Shown piece by piece: positions 34,704 through 44,149 of a stretch of DNA of 64,000 nucleotides. The notes under the pieces were generated by a model that saw only the letters and a list, made by a program, of their open reading frames with translations, had not been told where the DNA came from and ran no database searches. The DNA comes from Algibacter miyuki (GTDB taxonomy: Bacteria > Bacteroidota > Bacteroidia > Flavobacteriales > Flavobacteriaceae): assembly GCF_042427745.1 (NCBI RefSeq), contig NZ_JBHMFA010000001.1, one strand, 5' to 3'. Numbering within the stretch: position 1 is the first letter of the stretch; each line of letters starts with the position of its first letter. Made by a program: the position numbers and the translations under genes.

Positions 34704-35699
34704 TTATTCTGTGAATTGATAACCTGCAAAATTTTCTAAAACGGTATCGAAAGCCGCAAAAACATCTTCGGAATGATCGGATGTTACCATTTTCATGCGG
34801 TGTTCCTTAAAGTGTGGAATGCCTTTGAAATAGTTGGTGTAGTGGCGACGGGTTTCGAAAACGCCAAGGGTTTCGCCTTTCCAGTCGATGGCCATTTGTA
34901 AGTGACGACGGGCGGCTTCTACGCGTTCTTCTAAACTTATTGGTGCTAGATGTTCTCCGGTGTTAAAAAAGTGCTTTACTTGCTTAAAAAACCAAGGATT
35001 TCCGATGGTAGCACGACCGATCATGCAGCCGTCTAAGCCGTACTCGTCTCGCATTTCCATGGCACGTTCTGGCGTGGTAACATCGCCATTTCCGAACACA
35101 GGAATGTGCATTCGTGGGTTGTTTTTTACTTGCGCAATAGGTTTCCAGTCGGCATCGCCTTTATACATTTGAGCGCGCGTGCGGCCATGTATGGCAATGG
35201 CTTTACAGCCTACATCTTGTAAGCGTTCGGCTACTTCTAAAATACGAATAGAATCGTGATCCCAGCCTAAACGGGTTTTTACGGTTATTGGAATATTGGT
35301 GCGTTTTACCATTTCGGCGGTAAGTTGCTCCATTAAACAAACATCTTTTAGAATGCCTGCTCCTGCGCCTTTACTGACTACTTTTTTTACGGGGCAACCA
35401 AAATTAATATCGATAATATCGGGTTTAGATTCGGCTACAATATCTATGGTTTGTAGCATGCTATCTAAGTTTGCTCCAAAAATTTGAATGCCTACAGGGC
35501 GTTCTTTTTCGTAAATATCGAGTTTCATAACGCTTTTTGCGGCGTTACGAATTAAACCCTCGCTGGATACAAACTCGGTGTAAACCACATCGGCGCCTTG
35601 TTCTTTGCAAAGTGCGCGAAATGGCGGGTCGCTAACATCTTCCATTGGCGCTAAAAGCAATGGGAAATCGGGCAATTCTATGTGATCTATTTTTACCAA
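34704..35699 (-). CDS. dusB: tRNA-dihydrouridine synthase (DusB type)
   Basis: FMN-dependent reduction of uridine in the tRNA D-loop. N-terminal LLLAPMEDVSDPPFRALC, FGANLDSM, DINFGCPVKKVVSKGAGAGIL (catalytic Cys in GCP), KTRLGWD, IHGRTRAQMYKGDADW and GNGDVTTPE. 331 residues, full length. Monocistronic on the minus strand. Confidence 0.95.
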   Translation of the reverse strand: MVKIDHIELPDFPLLLAPMEDVSDPPFRALCKEQGADVVYTEFVSSEGLIRNAAKSVMKLDIYEKERPVGIQIFGANLDSMLQTIDIVAESKPDIIDINFGCPVKKVVSKGAGAGILKDVCLMEQLTAEMVKRTNIPITVKTRLGWDHDSIRILEVAERLQDVGCKAIAIHGRTRAQMYKGDADWKPIAQVKNNPRMHIPVFGNGDVTTPERAMEMRDEYGLDGCMIGRATIGNPWFFKQVKHFFNTGEHLAPISLEERVEAARRHLQMAIDWKGETLGVFETRRHYTNYFKGIPHFKEHRMKMVTSDHSEDVFAAFDTVLENFAGYQFTE

Positions 35700-35790
35700 T
35701 GGGTTCTGTTTTTGGGCAAAATTAAGGTTTTTTACTTAAATGTATTGGGTTTTATACAACCGGATAATTTTTAATGACTTTGGCTTTAAA

Positions 35791-36444
35791 TTAATGCTCG
35801 TCTAATTCGGTGATTTTCTTTTCGTAGAGGTTTTTACTTTCTACAATAGCTACATTTAGCTCTTGCATAATACCGTCTACACGATCTTCAATACTTTTCA
35901 TTTGTCCGTTAATAGAATCGAAAGAATTTAATGCTGCAGCAACTTCCAAAGCTTTAACAACTTCAACGGCATCGTTATGCAAAAGTTTTAGTTTATCGAT
36001 GGCTTTAGAGGTGTTGGCTAGTGTGGCATTGTATTTTGTTTTAGCTTTATTTATAGCCGATAAGAGTGTGGTTTTACTTTGTTCATCGCTTAAACTATTG
36101 GTTTGGGTTTCCATAGCGGTAAATAAATTGGCCGCTTTAGTTTTTAAATCTTCGAATTCTTTATTTAAATTCGTTACGCGTTTATCCACCTTTTCCCAAT
36201 CGCCATAAACTTTTGCAAATTCTTTATCTTCGTTTTTAGCATCTTCTAAAGCTAATTTTAAAGCGCCTAAAGATTCCAAACCTTTGTTTACGTTTTTGTT
36301 GGCGACTTCTTTTTTGCTTTCGAACGTAGCAACTTGAGATTTGAATTTGTCTTTTAATCGAATTAAATCTTCTGGGCTTTTATCTTTCCAACAAGAGGTT
36401 AAAACAAGGAAGAGAGAGAGTATAGCAATTGACTTTTTAAACAT
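35791..36444 (-). CDS. Coiled-coil lipoprotein of unknown function
   Basis: 217 residues. Lipoprotein signal MFKKSIAILSLFLVLTSC (Cys18), then an almost wholly helical, Lys/Glu/Ala/Leu-rich coiled coil (for example LKDKFKSQVATFESKKEVANK, VDKRVTNLNKEFEDLKTK). No enzyme motif. Likely a periplasm-facing structural or adaptor lipoprotein. Terminal WKDKSPEDLIRLKDKF follows the Cys, with no Asp at +2. Confidence 0.75.
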   Translation of the reverse strand: MFKKSIAILSLFLVLTSCWKDKSPEDLIRLKDKFKSQVATFESKKEVANKNVNKGLESLGALKLALEDAKNEDKEFAKVYGDWEKVDKRVTNLNKEFEDLKTKAANLFTAMETQTNSLSDEQSKTTLLSAINKAKTKYNATLANTSKAIDKLKLLHNDAVEVVKALEVAAALNSFDSINGQMKSIEDRVDGIMQELNVAIVESKNLYEKKITELDEH

Positions 36445-36560
36445 GAATTTTTGTATTGATTGTTAGTGCAAAATTAATGTTTATTTCTTAATTATCTCTT
36501 TTGATGCTTTATGCGCCATTATTTTGTTTGGTTGAAAAACAAATCTCTCCTTAAAATAAT

Positions 36561-39026
36561 CTATTTTTTAATAGAATAGGTTGTTTTTACCACAACCGGA
36601 ATACCGCTTGCCGTAATGCCTTCTAAACTTAATTTTACATTAGTTTCAACCCGAGTATTGTAATAATGAAGTTCTGAAATACCTGTAGTATCAGGATGAA
36701 CATACGGGTTCCAATATAGTGTGTTACGTATAGAGGCGTTTTTATCTTTACTATCGGCTATAATCTCTAAATCGGGTGAATAAAAAATACGCCCTTCATA
36801 ATAACCTTCTATGTGTTTATTTACGGTTTGTAAGGCTTCTTTAGGACTTTCGTTACCAAAATTAGAATTTGAATTGTGTGTTGTATAAATCTTAATAGAG
36901 CCATATTGTCCTTCTTTTCCATACATCATAGTTGAAACAGCGCTGTTGTCATATTCTATTTTCAGGACTTCTTCGGGTTGGATATCGGTTAACATGGAAA
37001 TAATTATATCCGTTCCTTCTACTAATGGGTTTAGTATGCGGTTTTGATCTATTAATATTAATGCACCTGCAGGGTTTCGGCTAAATTTAATGACTTCACG
37101 ATTACCAACATCGAGTGTTGGAATGGCGTATTCTAACAATTCAAAAATACTTGCAAATTTTGGCGAGCTTTCATCTACAACATAGCCATTGGTTATATTG
37201 CTTTGTATGTTAATGTCTTCGCCTGCTTTTGCTTTTTTTCCGGTAACTTCAATTGCATTTAAAACATTTTCAGGCATAACATTAAAGTCAATATATTTTT
37301 TATAAATATTTTGTTTAACCTGTTTTACTTCTGGTGAAAAACTAATGGTTGGTATTTTAGGTATCGGACTAACATTCATGGGAGATTTAAAAATAGAATC
37401 TAAAACAAACATGCCGTTTTTCTTTCCTCTTTTGTTTTTAGTAGTGAGTATAACTCTGGCTTTACCTATAATATCTAGGTTTTCGAAATTAAACATGCCT
37501 AAGGAATCTGTAATCTTATTTAAGGTTTTTATACTTTTATTGAATAAGGTTAGAGAAATTGTATTACCAACGCTTGGTTTGGGAAAGAAAAGATGCTTAA
37601 CACGTCCTGAAATATTAATGCCTTTTTCAACTTTGAAATCTGGGTTTTCAATAACTTTTCGGTCTTGTTTCCAAAGAAAATCGCGCCAACCTTGTGTTAA
37701 TAGCAGCATATCTAAATGCGGCAATCGAGCAGTATTATTAGCATCGAAATAATAGCCAGGGTTATACACTTTACCCTTAATATCAGATTCCATTAAAAAA
37801 TAAGAACTGATATTGCTTTCGTTGTTATTTAAACTTTTTTCACCATTAAGATCGGTTACCGCTAGTGAATAACTTGCAGGAACTGCTGCGCCTGAATTAT
37901 CTGTTGATGTTATGTTTACAGTAACTTTCTCGTTTGGTTTGTACGTGGTTTTATCTGTGGTTAAATCTACTTTTACATTTTCGTTTTTTTCTACATAAAC
38001 TAAACGTTCGCTTTGTGGTTTTAAATCACTATCGAATAACGTGATTTGACTAATGCCTTCCGGAAGTTCGGCTTGAGGTAATTCTAGCAATAACTTGGTG
38101 TTTGATAAGGCTAGTTTTTCTTCAAAATATAAAAGTCCTTTAGATTTATAATGCAATGTAATGGGTTTTTCGGCATGCTCTAAACGTGTAGCTTCGTTGG
38201 TTTTTATGGTGATGATGCTTCGGCCTTTGATATCGTTATAACTTAACAGGATTCCTTTTGAATCTGCAGCAGGAAGAGGGACTTCTATGTCATTGTGGTT
38301 TGTAGCTGTTATTTTAGTGTAATATGTTTTGCCTGCCTCAGGTTGTAGTTGAAAAACGCCCATGCCATCGTGAACACTCATAAAAAAAGTAATAAGTTCG
38401 TTGTTAGAATCAAACACTTTGCCTTGTACTTTTATTGGATTTCCGTAAAGGTCTACCGCTTTAAAAGCGACAACACTTGGTACATCTTGGATAAGCGATC
38501 CGCCTTCTGGAAAAAACTGAACTTTTAAAGTTTCTTTTTCGTTTGTAGTAGAATTGGTGCTATTTGTTTCTGAACTCTCAGCAGTTGCTTCGCTACTGGT
38601 TTCTGTAAACTCATTAAACACATCAAGAACTTCAATGTCTTTTTTGAAAACAAAATCTTTGCCAAAATTTCGACTCCAATTGGTGTATGCTCTTATTTGA
38701 TATTTACCGGGTTTTACACCTGCGGCTTTGGTTAGTTCAAAATCACCATGACCCAATCCGCCTAATAATTTAGTGGTATTTCGGGTGATTATTTTGGAGT
38801 CGGCCGAAATTAATTCTACATAAAGAATGTTACTGTGATTAAATAAAAAATTGTTGTAAGCATAAACCGTATATGCTTTATACCATAGCGATTCGCCAGC
38901 AACGTATTTCGATCTGTCGGTGTGAATATACGTTTTTTCAATATCTGGAATTGTATTTTTTTCTTGAGAAAATAGCGATGTGGTGGAGACTATAATTATA
39001 AAAAAGCATTTCAGTAGTTGGTTCAT
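36561..39026 (-). CDS. MG2/TonB-plug-domain surface protein, paralogue 1
   Basis: 821 residues. Signal peptide ends near FSQE. An MG2-like domain follows (IPDIEKTYIHTDRSKYVAGESLWYKAYTVYAY, residues 25-135), a Ser/Thr/Glu linker (145-165), then further macroglobulin-like beta domains (VQFFPEGGSLIQDVPSVVAFKAVD; VTINITSTDNSGAAVPASYSLAV), LLLTQGWRDFLWK near 430, a carboxypeptidase-regulatory-like fold and a C-terminal plug-like domain (about 600-720). The family is common in Bacteroidota but has no clear function; surface peptide handling or envelope defence are guesses. Strongly similar to the gene at 39935-42355, including conserved upstream DNA. Confidence 0.8.
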   Translation of the reverse strand: MNQLLKCFFIIIVSTTSLFSQEKNTIPDIEKTYIHTDRSKYVAGESLWYKAYTVYAYNNFLFNHSNILYVELISADSKIITRNTTKLLGGLGHGDFELTKAAGVKPGKYQIRAYTNWSRNFGKDFVFKKDIEVLDVFNEFTETSSEATAESSETNSTNSTTNEKETLKVQFFPEGGSLIQDVPSVVAFKAVDLYGNPIKVQGKVFDSNNELITFFMSVHDGMGVFQLQPEAGKTYYTKITATNHNDIEVPLPAADSKGILLSYNDIKGRSIITIKTNEATRLEHAEKPITLHYKSKGLLYFEEKLALSNTKLLLELPQAELPEGISQITLFDSDLKPQSERLVYVEKNENVKVDLTTDKTTYKPNEKVTVNITSTDNSGAAVPASYSLAVTDLNGEKSLNNNESNISSYFLMESDIKGKVYNPGYYFDANNTARLPHLDMLLLTQGWRDFLWKQDRKVIENPDFKVEKGINISGRVKHLFFPKPSVGNTISLTLFNKSIKTLNKITDSLGMFNFENLDIIGKARVILTTKNKRGKKNGMFVLDSIFKSPMNVSPIPKIPTISFSPEVKQVKQNIYKKYIDFNVMPENVLNAIEVTGKKAKAGEDINIQSNITNGYVVDESSPKFASIFELLEYAIPTLDVGNREVIKFSRNPAGALILIDQNRILNPLVEGTDIIISMLTDIQPEEVLKIEYDNSAVSTMMYGKEGQYGSIKIYTTHNSNSNFGNESPKEALQTVNKHIEGYYEGRIFYSPDLEIIADSKDKNASIRNTLYWNPYVHPDTTGISELHYYNTRVETNVKLSLEGITASGIPVVVKTTYSIKK

Positions 39027-39100
39027 GTACAGTATGCGAATTAGGTGTTTTAAGTAAAATTTTTATAATATAAGATTATTTCTATAATTAAGCGGTAGCC

Positions 39101-39120
39101 ATAAATAAATAAATAAATAA
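39101..39120. repeat. Tetranucleotide microsatellite (ATAA)5
   Basis: Five exact tandem copies of ATAA, 74 bases upstream of the MG2 paralogue 1 start, between its conserved upstream block and the ATG. The second paralogue lacks it. Repeats like this can slip and alter leader length; whether it varies here is unknown. Confidence 0.8.
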
Positions 39121-39162
39121 GACTTAAAAACGCTGTAAAGGTTTAGTTTTGAGACTGTATAA
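39121..39162 (-). promoter_or_regulatory. Conserved upstream block of MG2 paralogue 1
   Basis: On the minus strand TTTATaCA, TCAAAAcTAAACCTTT and GTTTTTAAgTCT match the block 42404-42446 in front of paralogue 2, while the rest of the leaders differ. Conservation outside the coding region suggests a shared promoter or operator. It does not fit TAnnTTTG exactly. The remaining part of the 311-base gap (39163-39337) shows nothing further except TACCTTTA, a weak -7 box for the plus-strand lipoprotein. Confidence 0.55.
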
Positions 39163-39337
39163 ATAATATTTGTCTAGTTTCTTTAAGAAATACAATTGCA
39201 TAATGCGTAATATTTCTTCTTGTTAAGTATTATTTTGATCGTAATCAGTTTTGCGCTCTGTAGTATTTGTGATGACCAAAAATTAACCTAAAAACGGGTT
39301 AAAAGTAAAGCAGTACCTTTACAAAAAAACTTTCCCC

Positions 39338-39871
39338 ATGAAAAAGAACCTACTTCTACTTTCTGTCGTTTTTGCTGTGCTTTTCAGTTGCAGTGTATTA
39401 GATGAGTTAACTAAATTTGATCTAGACTTACAAACGCGATATTCCATTCCAGCTTCAACAATAGTGAATGTTCCGGCGAGTTTAGCAACACCTGACGTAA
39501 CCACAGAATCGGAATCGACTTTTGAAAATAACAACACCAATAAAGATTTAATTGAAAGCATTAAGCTGAAAAATATAAAATTAAGCATTGAAACACCAGA
39601 AGATGGGAACTTTAATTTCTTGAAAGAAATTCATGTTTATATAGAAGCAGATGGCTTGGACGAGTTAGAAATAGCGAATATGTACGATTTAGAAAACACA
39701 AACTCTAGCGCTCTAGATTTGGATGTTTTAGACCAAGAGTTGAAAGCATATATTAAAAAAGATTCATACAGTTTACGGGTTAAAACCACTATTGATGAAA
39801 CAGTAAGCGAAACTCATGAGATTATTATAGATACCAAATTTAGGGTTGATGCTAAAATATTAGGTTTGTAA
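39338..39871 (+). CDS. Small lipoprotein between the MG2 paralogues
   Basis: 177 residues. Lipoprotein signal MKKNLLLLSVVFAVLFSC (Cys18), then SVLDELTKFDLDLQTRY and beta-rich sequence (SIETPEDGNFNFLKEIHVYIEADG; TFRV-like end IIIDTKFRVDAKILGL). No domain recognised. Encoded on the opposite strand between two large paralogous surface proteins. TACCTTTA 20 bases upstream resembles a -7 box. Function unknown. Confidence 0.75.
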   Translation: MKKNLLLLSVVFAVLFSCSVLDELTKFDLDLQTRYSIPASTIVNVPASLATPDVTTESESTFENNNTNKDLIESIKLKNIKLSIETPEDGNFNFLKEIHVYIEADGLDELEIANMYDLENTNSSALDLDVLDQELKAYIKKDSYSLRVKTTIDETVSETHEIIIDTKFRVDAKILGL

Positions 39872-39934
39872 ATTGTTTTATAGATTGACTATAAGTAGTT
39901 TTTATCTAGGTTTATACGGTTATGCTGCTTTTGG

Positions 39935-42355
39935 TTATTTTTCAATAGCATAATTAGTTTTTACAACCACCGGGACACCTGTAGCCGTAACGCCTTCAAT
40001 AGTAATTTTTACATTAGTTTCTACGGCGCTATTGTAATAGCTTGTTTGGGTAGTTCCTGTTTCACCCGGATGTAAGTATGGATTCCAGTATAACGTGTTT
40101 CTAACGGCTTCTTTTTGGTTTTCAAAGGAAATAGATTTAGGCTCTGGAGTATAAAAAACACGAGCCTCATAGAATCCTTCTAATTCTTGTTTTATGGTAT
40201 GATTAACGTTTTTAGTCCTATTAAGCGCACCTTCTTTGGTGTAAATTAATATGACACCATTTGCGCCGTCAGATCCAAAAATTACTGTGCTCGCGCTGTT
40301 AAAAGATTCTATTTTTGCAACATCATCGGGTTGCATAAAGGAAATATCGCTTTGTGGCCATGGCACACCGTCAACCATTATTTGTGCTGGTCCATTGTTT
40401 CTTGCAAATTTAATGGAGCTACCACTGATGCTTAAACCCGGAACGGTAAATTGAATAAGTTGATAAATTGTTGAAAACGATCGGACTTCATCATCAAAGG
40501 AATAACTATGGTCGGGAGAGCCATAAATACTCTTAGGTTCTTCCTTTTTCTTTCCGGTTATTTCAATTTCATCTAAAACGTTTTCTGTCATTACACCAAA
40601 GGAGACATATTTTTTTAAAACATGTTCTTTTAGAACTTCTGTTTGTATGGTTTCGGGCTTTATAAGTGCTGGTTTAAAGTTTACTGCCATAGGTGCTCTC
40701 GTGTCATCTAAAGATATCATTCCCTTTCCTTTTCCTTTGTCGTTTACGGAACTCAATATCATATCAGATTTTCCGTAAAACATTAAATCATTAAACCTAA
40801 ATTGACCTAATTCATCGGATATGGCGGTGAGCATATTTAATTTACCTTTATTATATAAGGTCAAAGTAATATGATTATCGGGTTTGCCTTTATTACCAAA
40901 AGTTTGAGTTAGTCTGCCTTTTAAATTAAGGCCTTGCTCACTCAAATACGGAGCTCTATTGTCTTTAAATTTAGGCATTTCTTTCCATAAAAAATCTCGC
41001 CAACCTTGTGTTGATAATAGTAAGTCTAATTTATCAAGTCGGCTAGGGTTGTTTTTATCAAAGTAATGTCCTGGGTTGTGTACTTTACCTTTAATATCAG
41101 ACTCCATTAAATAGTAAGAACAAATATTTGAGGTTAGGCTATTATCTTCCAAACCATTCATATCAATACTACTTAAAGAATAGCTGGCAGGCACCGCTTC
41201 GCCTGTTTTTGTTTTTGATGAAACGGTAACCGTTACCTTTTCATTGGGTTTGTATATTTTTTTATCAGTATTAAGGGTGATGTTGAGATCATCATTTTGA
41301 TCAATAAAAATAAGACGTTCGCTTTGTGGGCGTTCGTTGGCATCAAATAAAGTGATTTGATTTATGCCTGCGGGAAGTTGAGCTTTTGGAATTTCGAACC
41401 AAACAGTGTTATTGGTAATGGGTTGTTCTATTTCAAAATATGTCACGCCTTTAAATGTGCAAATAATTTTAATAGGTTTATTTTGCTCACTTAAAAGGGT
41501 GTTATTATTGGTTTTAACCACAATCATTTGTTTGTCTTTAACTTGTCTAGAGCTTAAAACATAACCTTGAGGTCTTACTTGTGGTAGCATCGTTTTTACA
41601 TCTTCATTACCATTTATGCTGGATGTTTTTGCATAATAGCTATCTCCTTTTGTTGGGGTTAATTGAAATTTTCCCATACCATCATGAATGGTTCTAAAAA
41701 TAGTAACTAACGAATCATTAGCGGTGTAAATTGCGCCCTCTACTTTCATAGGGAAACCGTTGTTGTCCACTGCTTTTAATGATATTACACTATTAACATC
41801 TTCTAAAAGAGAGCCGCCTTCAGGAAAAAACTGAATATTTAAGGGGTGTTTTATTTCTTCAGATTTTGTTTTGTTTTTTTTAGATTTAGCAGAGGTTTTA
41901 TTGTCTTCTTGGCTGCTGTAAACACTTAAAATTTCAATTTCTTTGTTGAAAATAAAGCTTTCGTCAAAATTTCTGTTCCAATTGGTGTAAGCACGTAATT
42001 GATAAGTGCCTGGTTTTTTTACCCCTGTAGAATCGGTTAGTTTAAAGTCGCCATTACCTAAGCCATCTTCTAATTTTGTTTTGTTTCGTGCAATAATTTT
42101 AGAGTCAGAATCTATTAATTCTACATACAAAATTTTGCTTTTACTATAAAGTTGATTGTTGTAAGGGTATACGGAATAGGCTTTATACCACAACGATTCG
42201 CCAAGTGTATAATGAGTTTGATCGGTGTGCAAGTATATGCTTTCAATATCTGGTACTTCCTTTTTTTCTTGTGCATTTACCGCAGAGGCAGTAACAATTA
42301 ATAAAATAATGCTTTTAGTTATTAGGTTTAATTTTTTTATTAGCTGGTTTGGCAT
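39935..42355 (-). CDS. MG2/TonB-plug-domain surface protein, paralogue 2
   Basis: 806 residues with the same domain order as the protein at 36561-39026: signal peptide (ending near VNAQE), MG2 domain (VPDIESIYLHTDQTHYTLGESLWYKAYSVYPY), macroglobulin-like domains (LNIQFFPEGGSLLEDVNSV; VTVSSKTKTGEAVPASYSLS), LLLSTQGWRDFLWKE, and a plug-like C-terminal domain with IMVDGVPWPQSDISFMQPDDVAKIESFNSA. The plug part has no barrel behind it, so this is not a TonB receptor. The C-termini of both paralogues are near identical (EGVTATGVPVVVKTNYAIEK-like), consistent with tandem duplication with the lipoprotein gene caught between. Confidence 0.8.
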   Translation of the reverse strand: MPNQLIKKLNLITKSIILLIVTASAVNAQEKKEVPDIESIYLHTDQTHYTLGESLWYKAYSVYPYNNQLYSKSKILYVELIDSDSKIIARNKTKLEDGLGNGDFKLTDSTGVKKPGTYQLRAYTNWNRNFDESFIFNKEIEILSVYSSQEDNKTSAKSKKNKTKSEEIKHPLNIQFFPEGGSLLEDVNSVISLKAVDNNGFPMKVEGAIYTANDSLVTIFRTIHDGMGKFQLTPTKGDSYYAKTSSINGNEDVKTMLPQVRPQGYVLSSRQVKDKQMIVVKTNNNTLLSEQNKPIKIICTFKGVTYFEIEQPITNNTVWFEIPKAQLPAGINQITLFDANERPQSERLIFIDQNDDLNITLNTDKKIYKPNEKVTVTVSSKTKTGEAVPASYSLSSIDMNGLEDNSLTSNICSYYLMESDIKGKVHNPGHYFDKNNPSRLDKLDLLLSTQGWRDFLWKEMPKFKDNRAPYLSEQGLNLKGRLTQTFGNKGKPDNHITLTLYNKGKLNMLTAISDELGQFRFNDLMFYGKSDMILSSVNDKGKGKGMISLDDTRAPMAVNFKPALIKPETIQTEVLKEHVLKKYVSFGVMTENVLDEIEITGKKKEEPKSIYGSPDHSYSFDDEVRSFSTIYQLIQFTVPGLSISGSSIKFARNNGPAQIMVDGVPWPQSDISFMQPDDVAKIESFNSASTVIFGSDGANGVILIYTKEGALNRTKNVNHTIKQELEGFYEARVFYTPEPKSISFENQKEAVRNTLYWNPYLHPGETGTTQTSYYNSAVETNVKITIEGVTATGVPVVVKTNYAIEK

Positions 42356-42403
42356 TATAAAATGAAGATGTTTAAAAATGGTTAACTTTTAAGATTGTTA
42401 ATT

Positions 42404-42446
42404 AGACTTTAAAAACACCCAAAGGTTTAATTTTGAATTGAATAAA
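42404..42446 (-). promoter_or_regulatory. Conserved upstream block of MG2 paralogue 2
   Basis: Counterpart of 39121-39162: on the minus strand TTCAAAAtTAAACCTTTG and GTTTTTAAAGTCT. It begins 49 bases upstream of the ATG. Confidence 0.55.
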
Positions 42447-42569
42447 TGTTGTAGTAAGGTTGAAATGGAAAATAGAAACGCTGATTTTTTAGGGTAGATA
42501 GGTTGAATGTTGTTGGTAAGAATTTAAGTTTACATATTAAATGATGCTAACAAGAAAATTTACAAACAG

Positions 42570-43334
42570 CTATTTTTCGTTTTTATATGTTTTAAGTTCG
42601 AGGTTTTCACCATCGAAAACACCATAGGTGAAATATTGAATCCAATCGCCAATGTTGAGGTATTGGGAATCTTGACCTAAATTAACCTCCATAGGTAGGT
42701 GGCGGTGCCCGAATATAAAATAATCGCGGTGCTTACTTTCTAGTTTTAGTTTAGCGTACTGTACAAGCCACTCGTTGTCTTCTCCTAAGAATTTGGCGTC
42801 GTCGTCGCCAGAAATAAGTTTGTTTTTTACCGATAAATATTGCGCAATACCTACACCAATATCGGGATGTAACCAACGAAAAAGCCATTTAAAAAATGGG
42901 TTGGTAAACACTTTTTTCATGCGTTTGTAACCTTTGTCGTGTGGACCTAAACCATCGCCATGACCAATAAAAAACACTTTGTTGTTAAAGGTGAATTCTT
43001 TTGGTTTGTGGTAAACGGGTATGTTGAGTTCTTCTTCAAAATAACCATTCATCCAAAGGTCGTGGTTGCCTACAAAATAGTGAATTGGGATTCCCGAATC
43101 GGATATTTCGGCTAGTTTTCCAAGGGTTCGGGTGAAGCCTTTTGGGACTACGGTTTTGTATTCGAACCAGAAATCGAAAAGGTCGCCTATTAGAAATATT
43201 ACGGCTGCATCGTGCTTGATTTCATCTAACCACGCAATGAATTTTTTTTCGCGAGGATAAGATGCTTCTTTTGTGGGTGCGCCTAAATGATTATCGGAGG
43301 CGAAATATATTTTTTTTCCTTTGGGAATTTGCAT
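42570..43334 (-). CDS. lpxH: UDP-2,3-diacylglucosamine diphosphatase
   Basis: Lipid A pathway: hydrolyses UDP-2,3-diacylglucosamine to lipid X. Calcineurin-like metallophosphoesterase motifs: FASDNHLGAP (Asp, His), IGDLFDFWFEY, FVGNHDLWM, IGHGDGLGP and FGHRHLP. 254 residues, matching LpxH. N-terminal MQIPKGKKIYF is typical of Bacteroidota LpxH. Repeat copy C lies just upstream. Confidence 0.92.
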   Translation of the reverse strand: MQIPKGKKIYFASDNHLGAPTKEASYPREKKFIAWLDEIKHDAAVIFLIGDLFDFWFEYKTVVPKGFTRTLGKLAEISDSGIPIHYFVGNHDLWMNGYFEEELNIPVYHKPKEFTFNNKVFFIGHGDGLGPHDKGYKRMKKVFTNPFFKWLFRWLHPDIGVGIAQYLSVKNKLISGDDDAKFLGEDNEWLVQYAKLKLESKHRDYFIFGHRHLPMEVNLGQDSQYLNIGDWIQYFTYGVFDGENLELKTYKNEK

Positions 43335-43400
43335 GCTGTAAATATAACTTTTTTAGGCGGAAAATTAATATTTTGGTTTTTGAACTGCCCTTAGCAGATA

Positions 43401-43555
43401 AGCCCGCGTTAGGGATTGATGCGGCATCCTTTTTTTATCTTTTTGGCTTAAATCGTATTTTAAAAACTGTGGTGGATTTAATATCTAGGCTGTTTTATTT
43501 TAGGTTGACCAAAAAAAGATATAGCGGAAAGCCCGACCCTTGTGGTAACGCCCAA
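43401..43555 (-). repeat. Gene-end intergenic repeat, copy C
   Basis: The clearest copy. Plus strand: GTTAGGGATTGATGCGGCATCC then TTTTTTTATC, a spacer, and CCAAAAAAAGATATAGCGGAAAGCCC with GGTAACGCCC at the end. It begins 15 bases beyond the stop of the minus-strand thioesterase, in the same orientation to that gene as copies A and B have to theirs. Confidence 0.8.
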
Positions 43556-43569
43556 ATTATTTTAAAGAT

Positions 43570-44082
43570 TTAATCGAAAAGGGCTTTTAATTCTGAGGCT
43601 TGACTTGGTTTTATTTTTCCGGCTAAAAGCAGACTTAATTGTTTGCGGCGTAGTGCGGCAATGAAACGTTCTTTTTCGAGTTCGGTTTCTGGAGAAACTT
43701 CTGGAACAGGTATAGGTCGTCCTGTTTCGTCTACGGCTACAAAGGTGTAAATGGCTTCGTTGGCTTTGGCGCGGTCGCCAGATTCGCGATCTTCGATCCA
43801 AACGTCGATATAGACTTCCATTGAGGTTTTAAAGGCGCGTGATACTTTGGCTTCTACGGTTACAACGCTACCTAGTGGTATGGCGCGGTTAAAGGCTACG
43901 TGGTTTACAGATGCGGTTACTACGATGCGGCGCGAGTGGCGACGAGCGGCAATACTGGCTGCACGATCCATTCGGGCTAGTAATTCGCCTCCAAAAAGGT
44001 TGTTTAATGGGTTGGTTTCACTAGGTAAAACCAAATCGGTCATTACGGTTCTAGATTGTTCGGGTGTTTTTGCTTGCATCAA
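43570..44082 (-). CDS. Acyl-CoA thioesterase (hotdog fold, YciA-like)
   Basis: Cytosolic acyl-CoA hydrolase. N-terminal LPSETNPLNNLFGGELLARMDRAASIAARRHS is the BFIT/YciA signature with the catalytic Asn/Asp region (NPLNNLFGG, MD); VVTASVNHVAF follows. 170 residues, single hotdog domain. Physiological acyl chain not determinable. Confidence 0.92.
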   Translation of the reverse strand: MMQAKTPEQSRTVMTDLVLPSETNPLNNLFGGELLARMDRAASIAARRHSRRIVVTASVNHVAFNRAIPLGSVVTVEAKVSRAFKTSMEVYIDVWIEDRESGDRAKANEAIYTFVAVDETGRPIPVPEVSPETELEKERFIAALRRKQLSLLLAGKIKPSQASELKALFD

Positions 44083-44149
44083 AAAAATTAGGTTTATGAT
44101 GTGGCAAAGTTAACAATAATGGGAGTAAAACATGCGGGTTTTAAGAAAA

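Noticed and set aside
37345..37752. 135-codon plus-strand ORF inside MG2 paralogue 1
   Set aside because: Antisense shadow; hydrophobic stretches come from the reverse reading of Lys/Glu-rich sequence.
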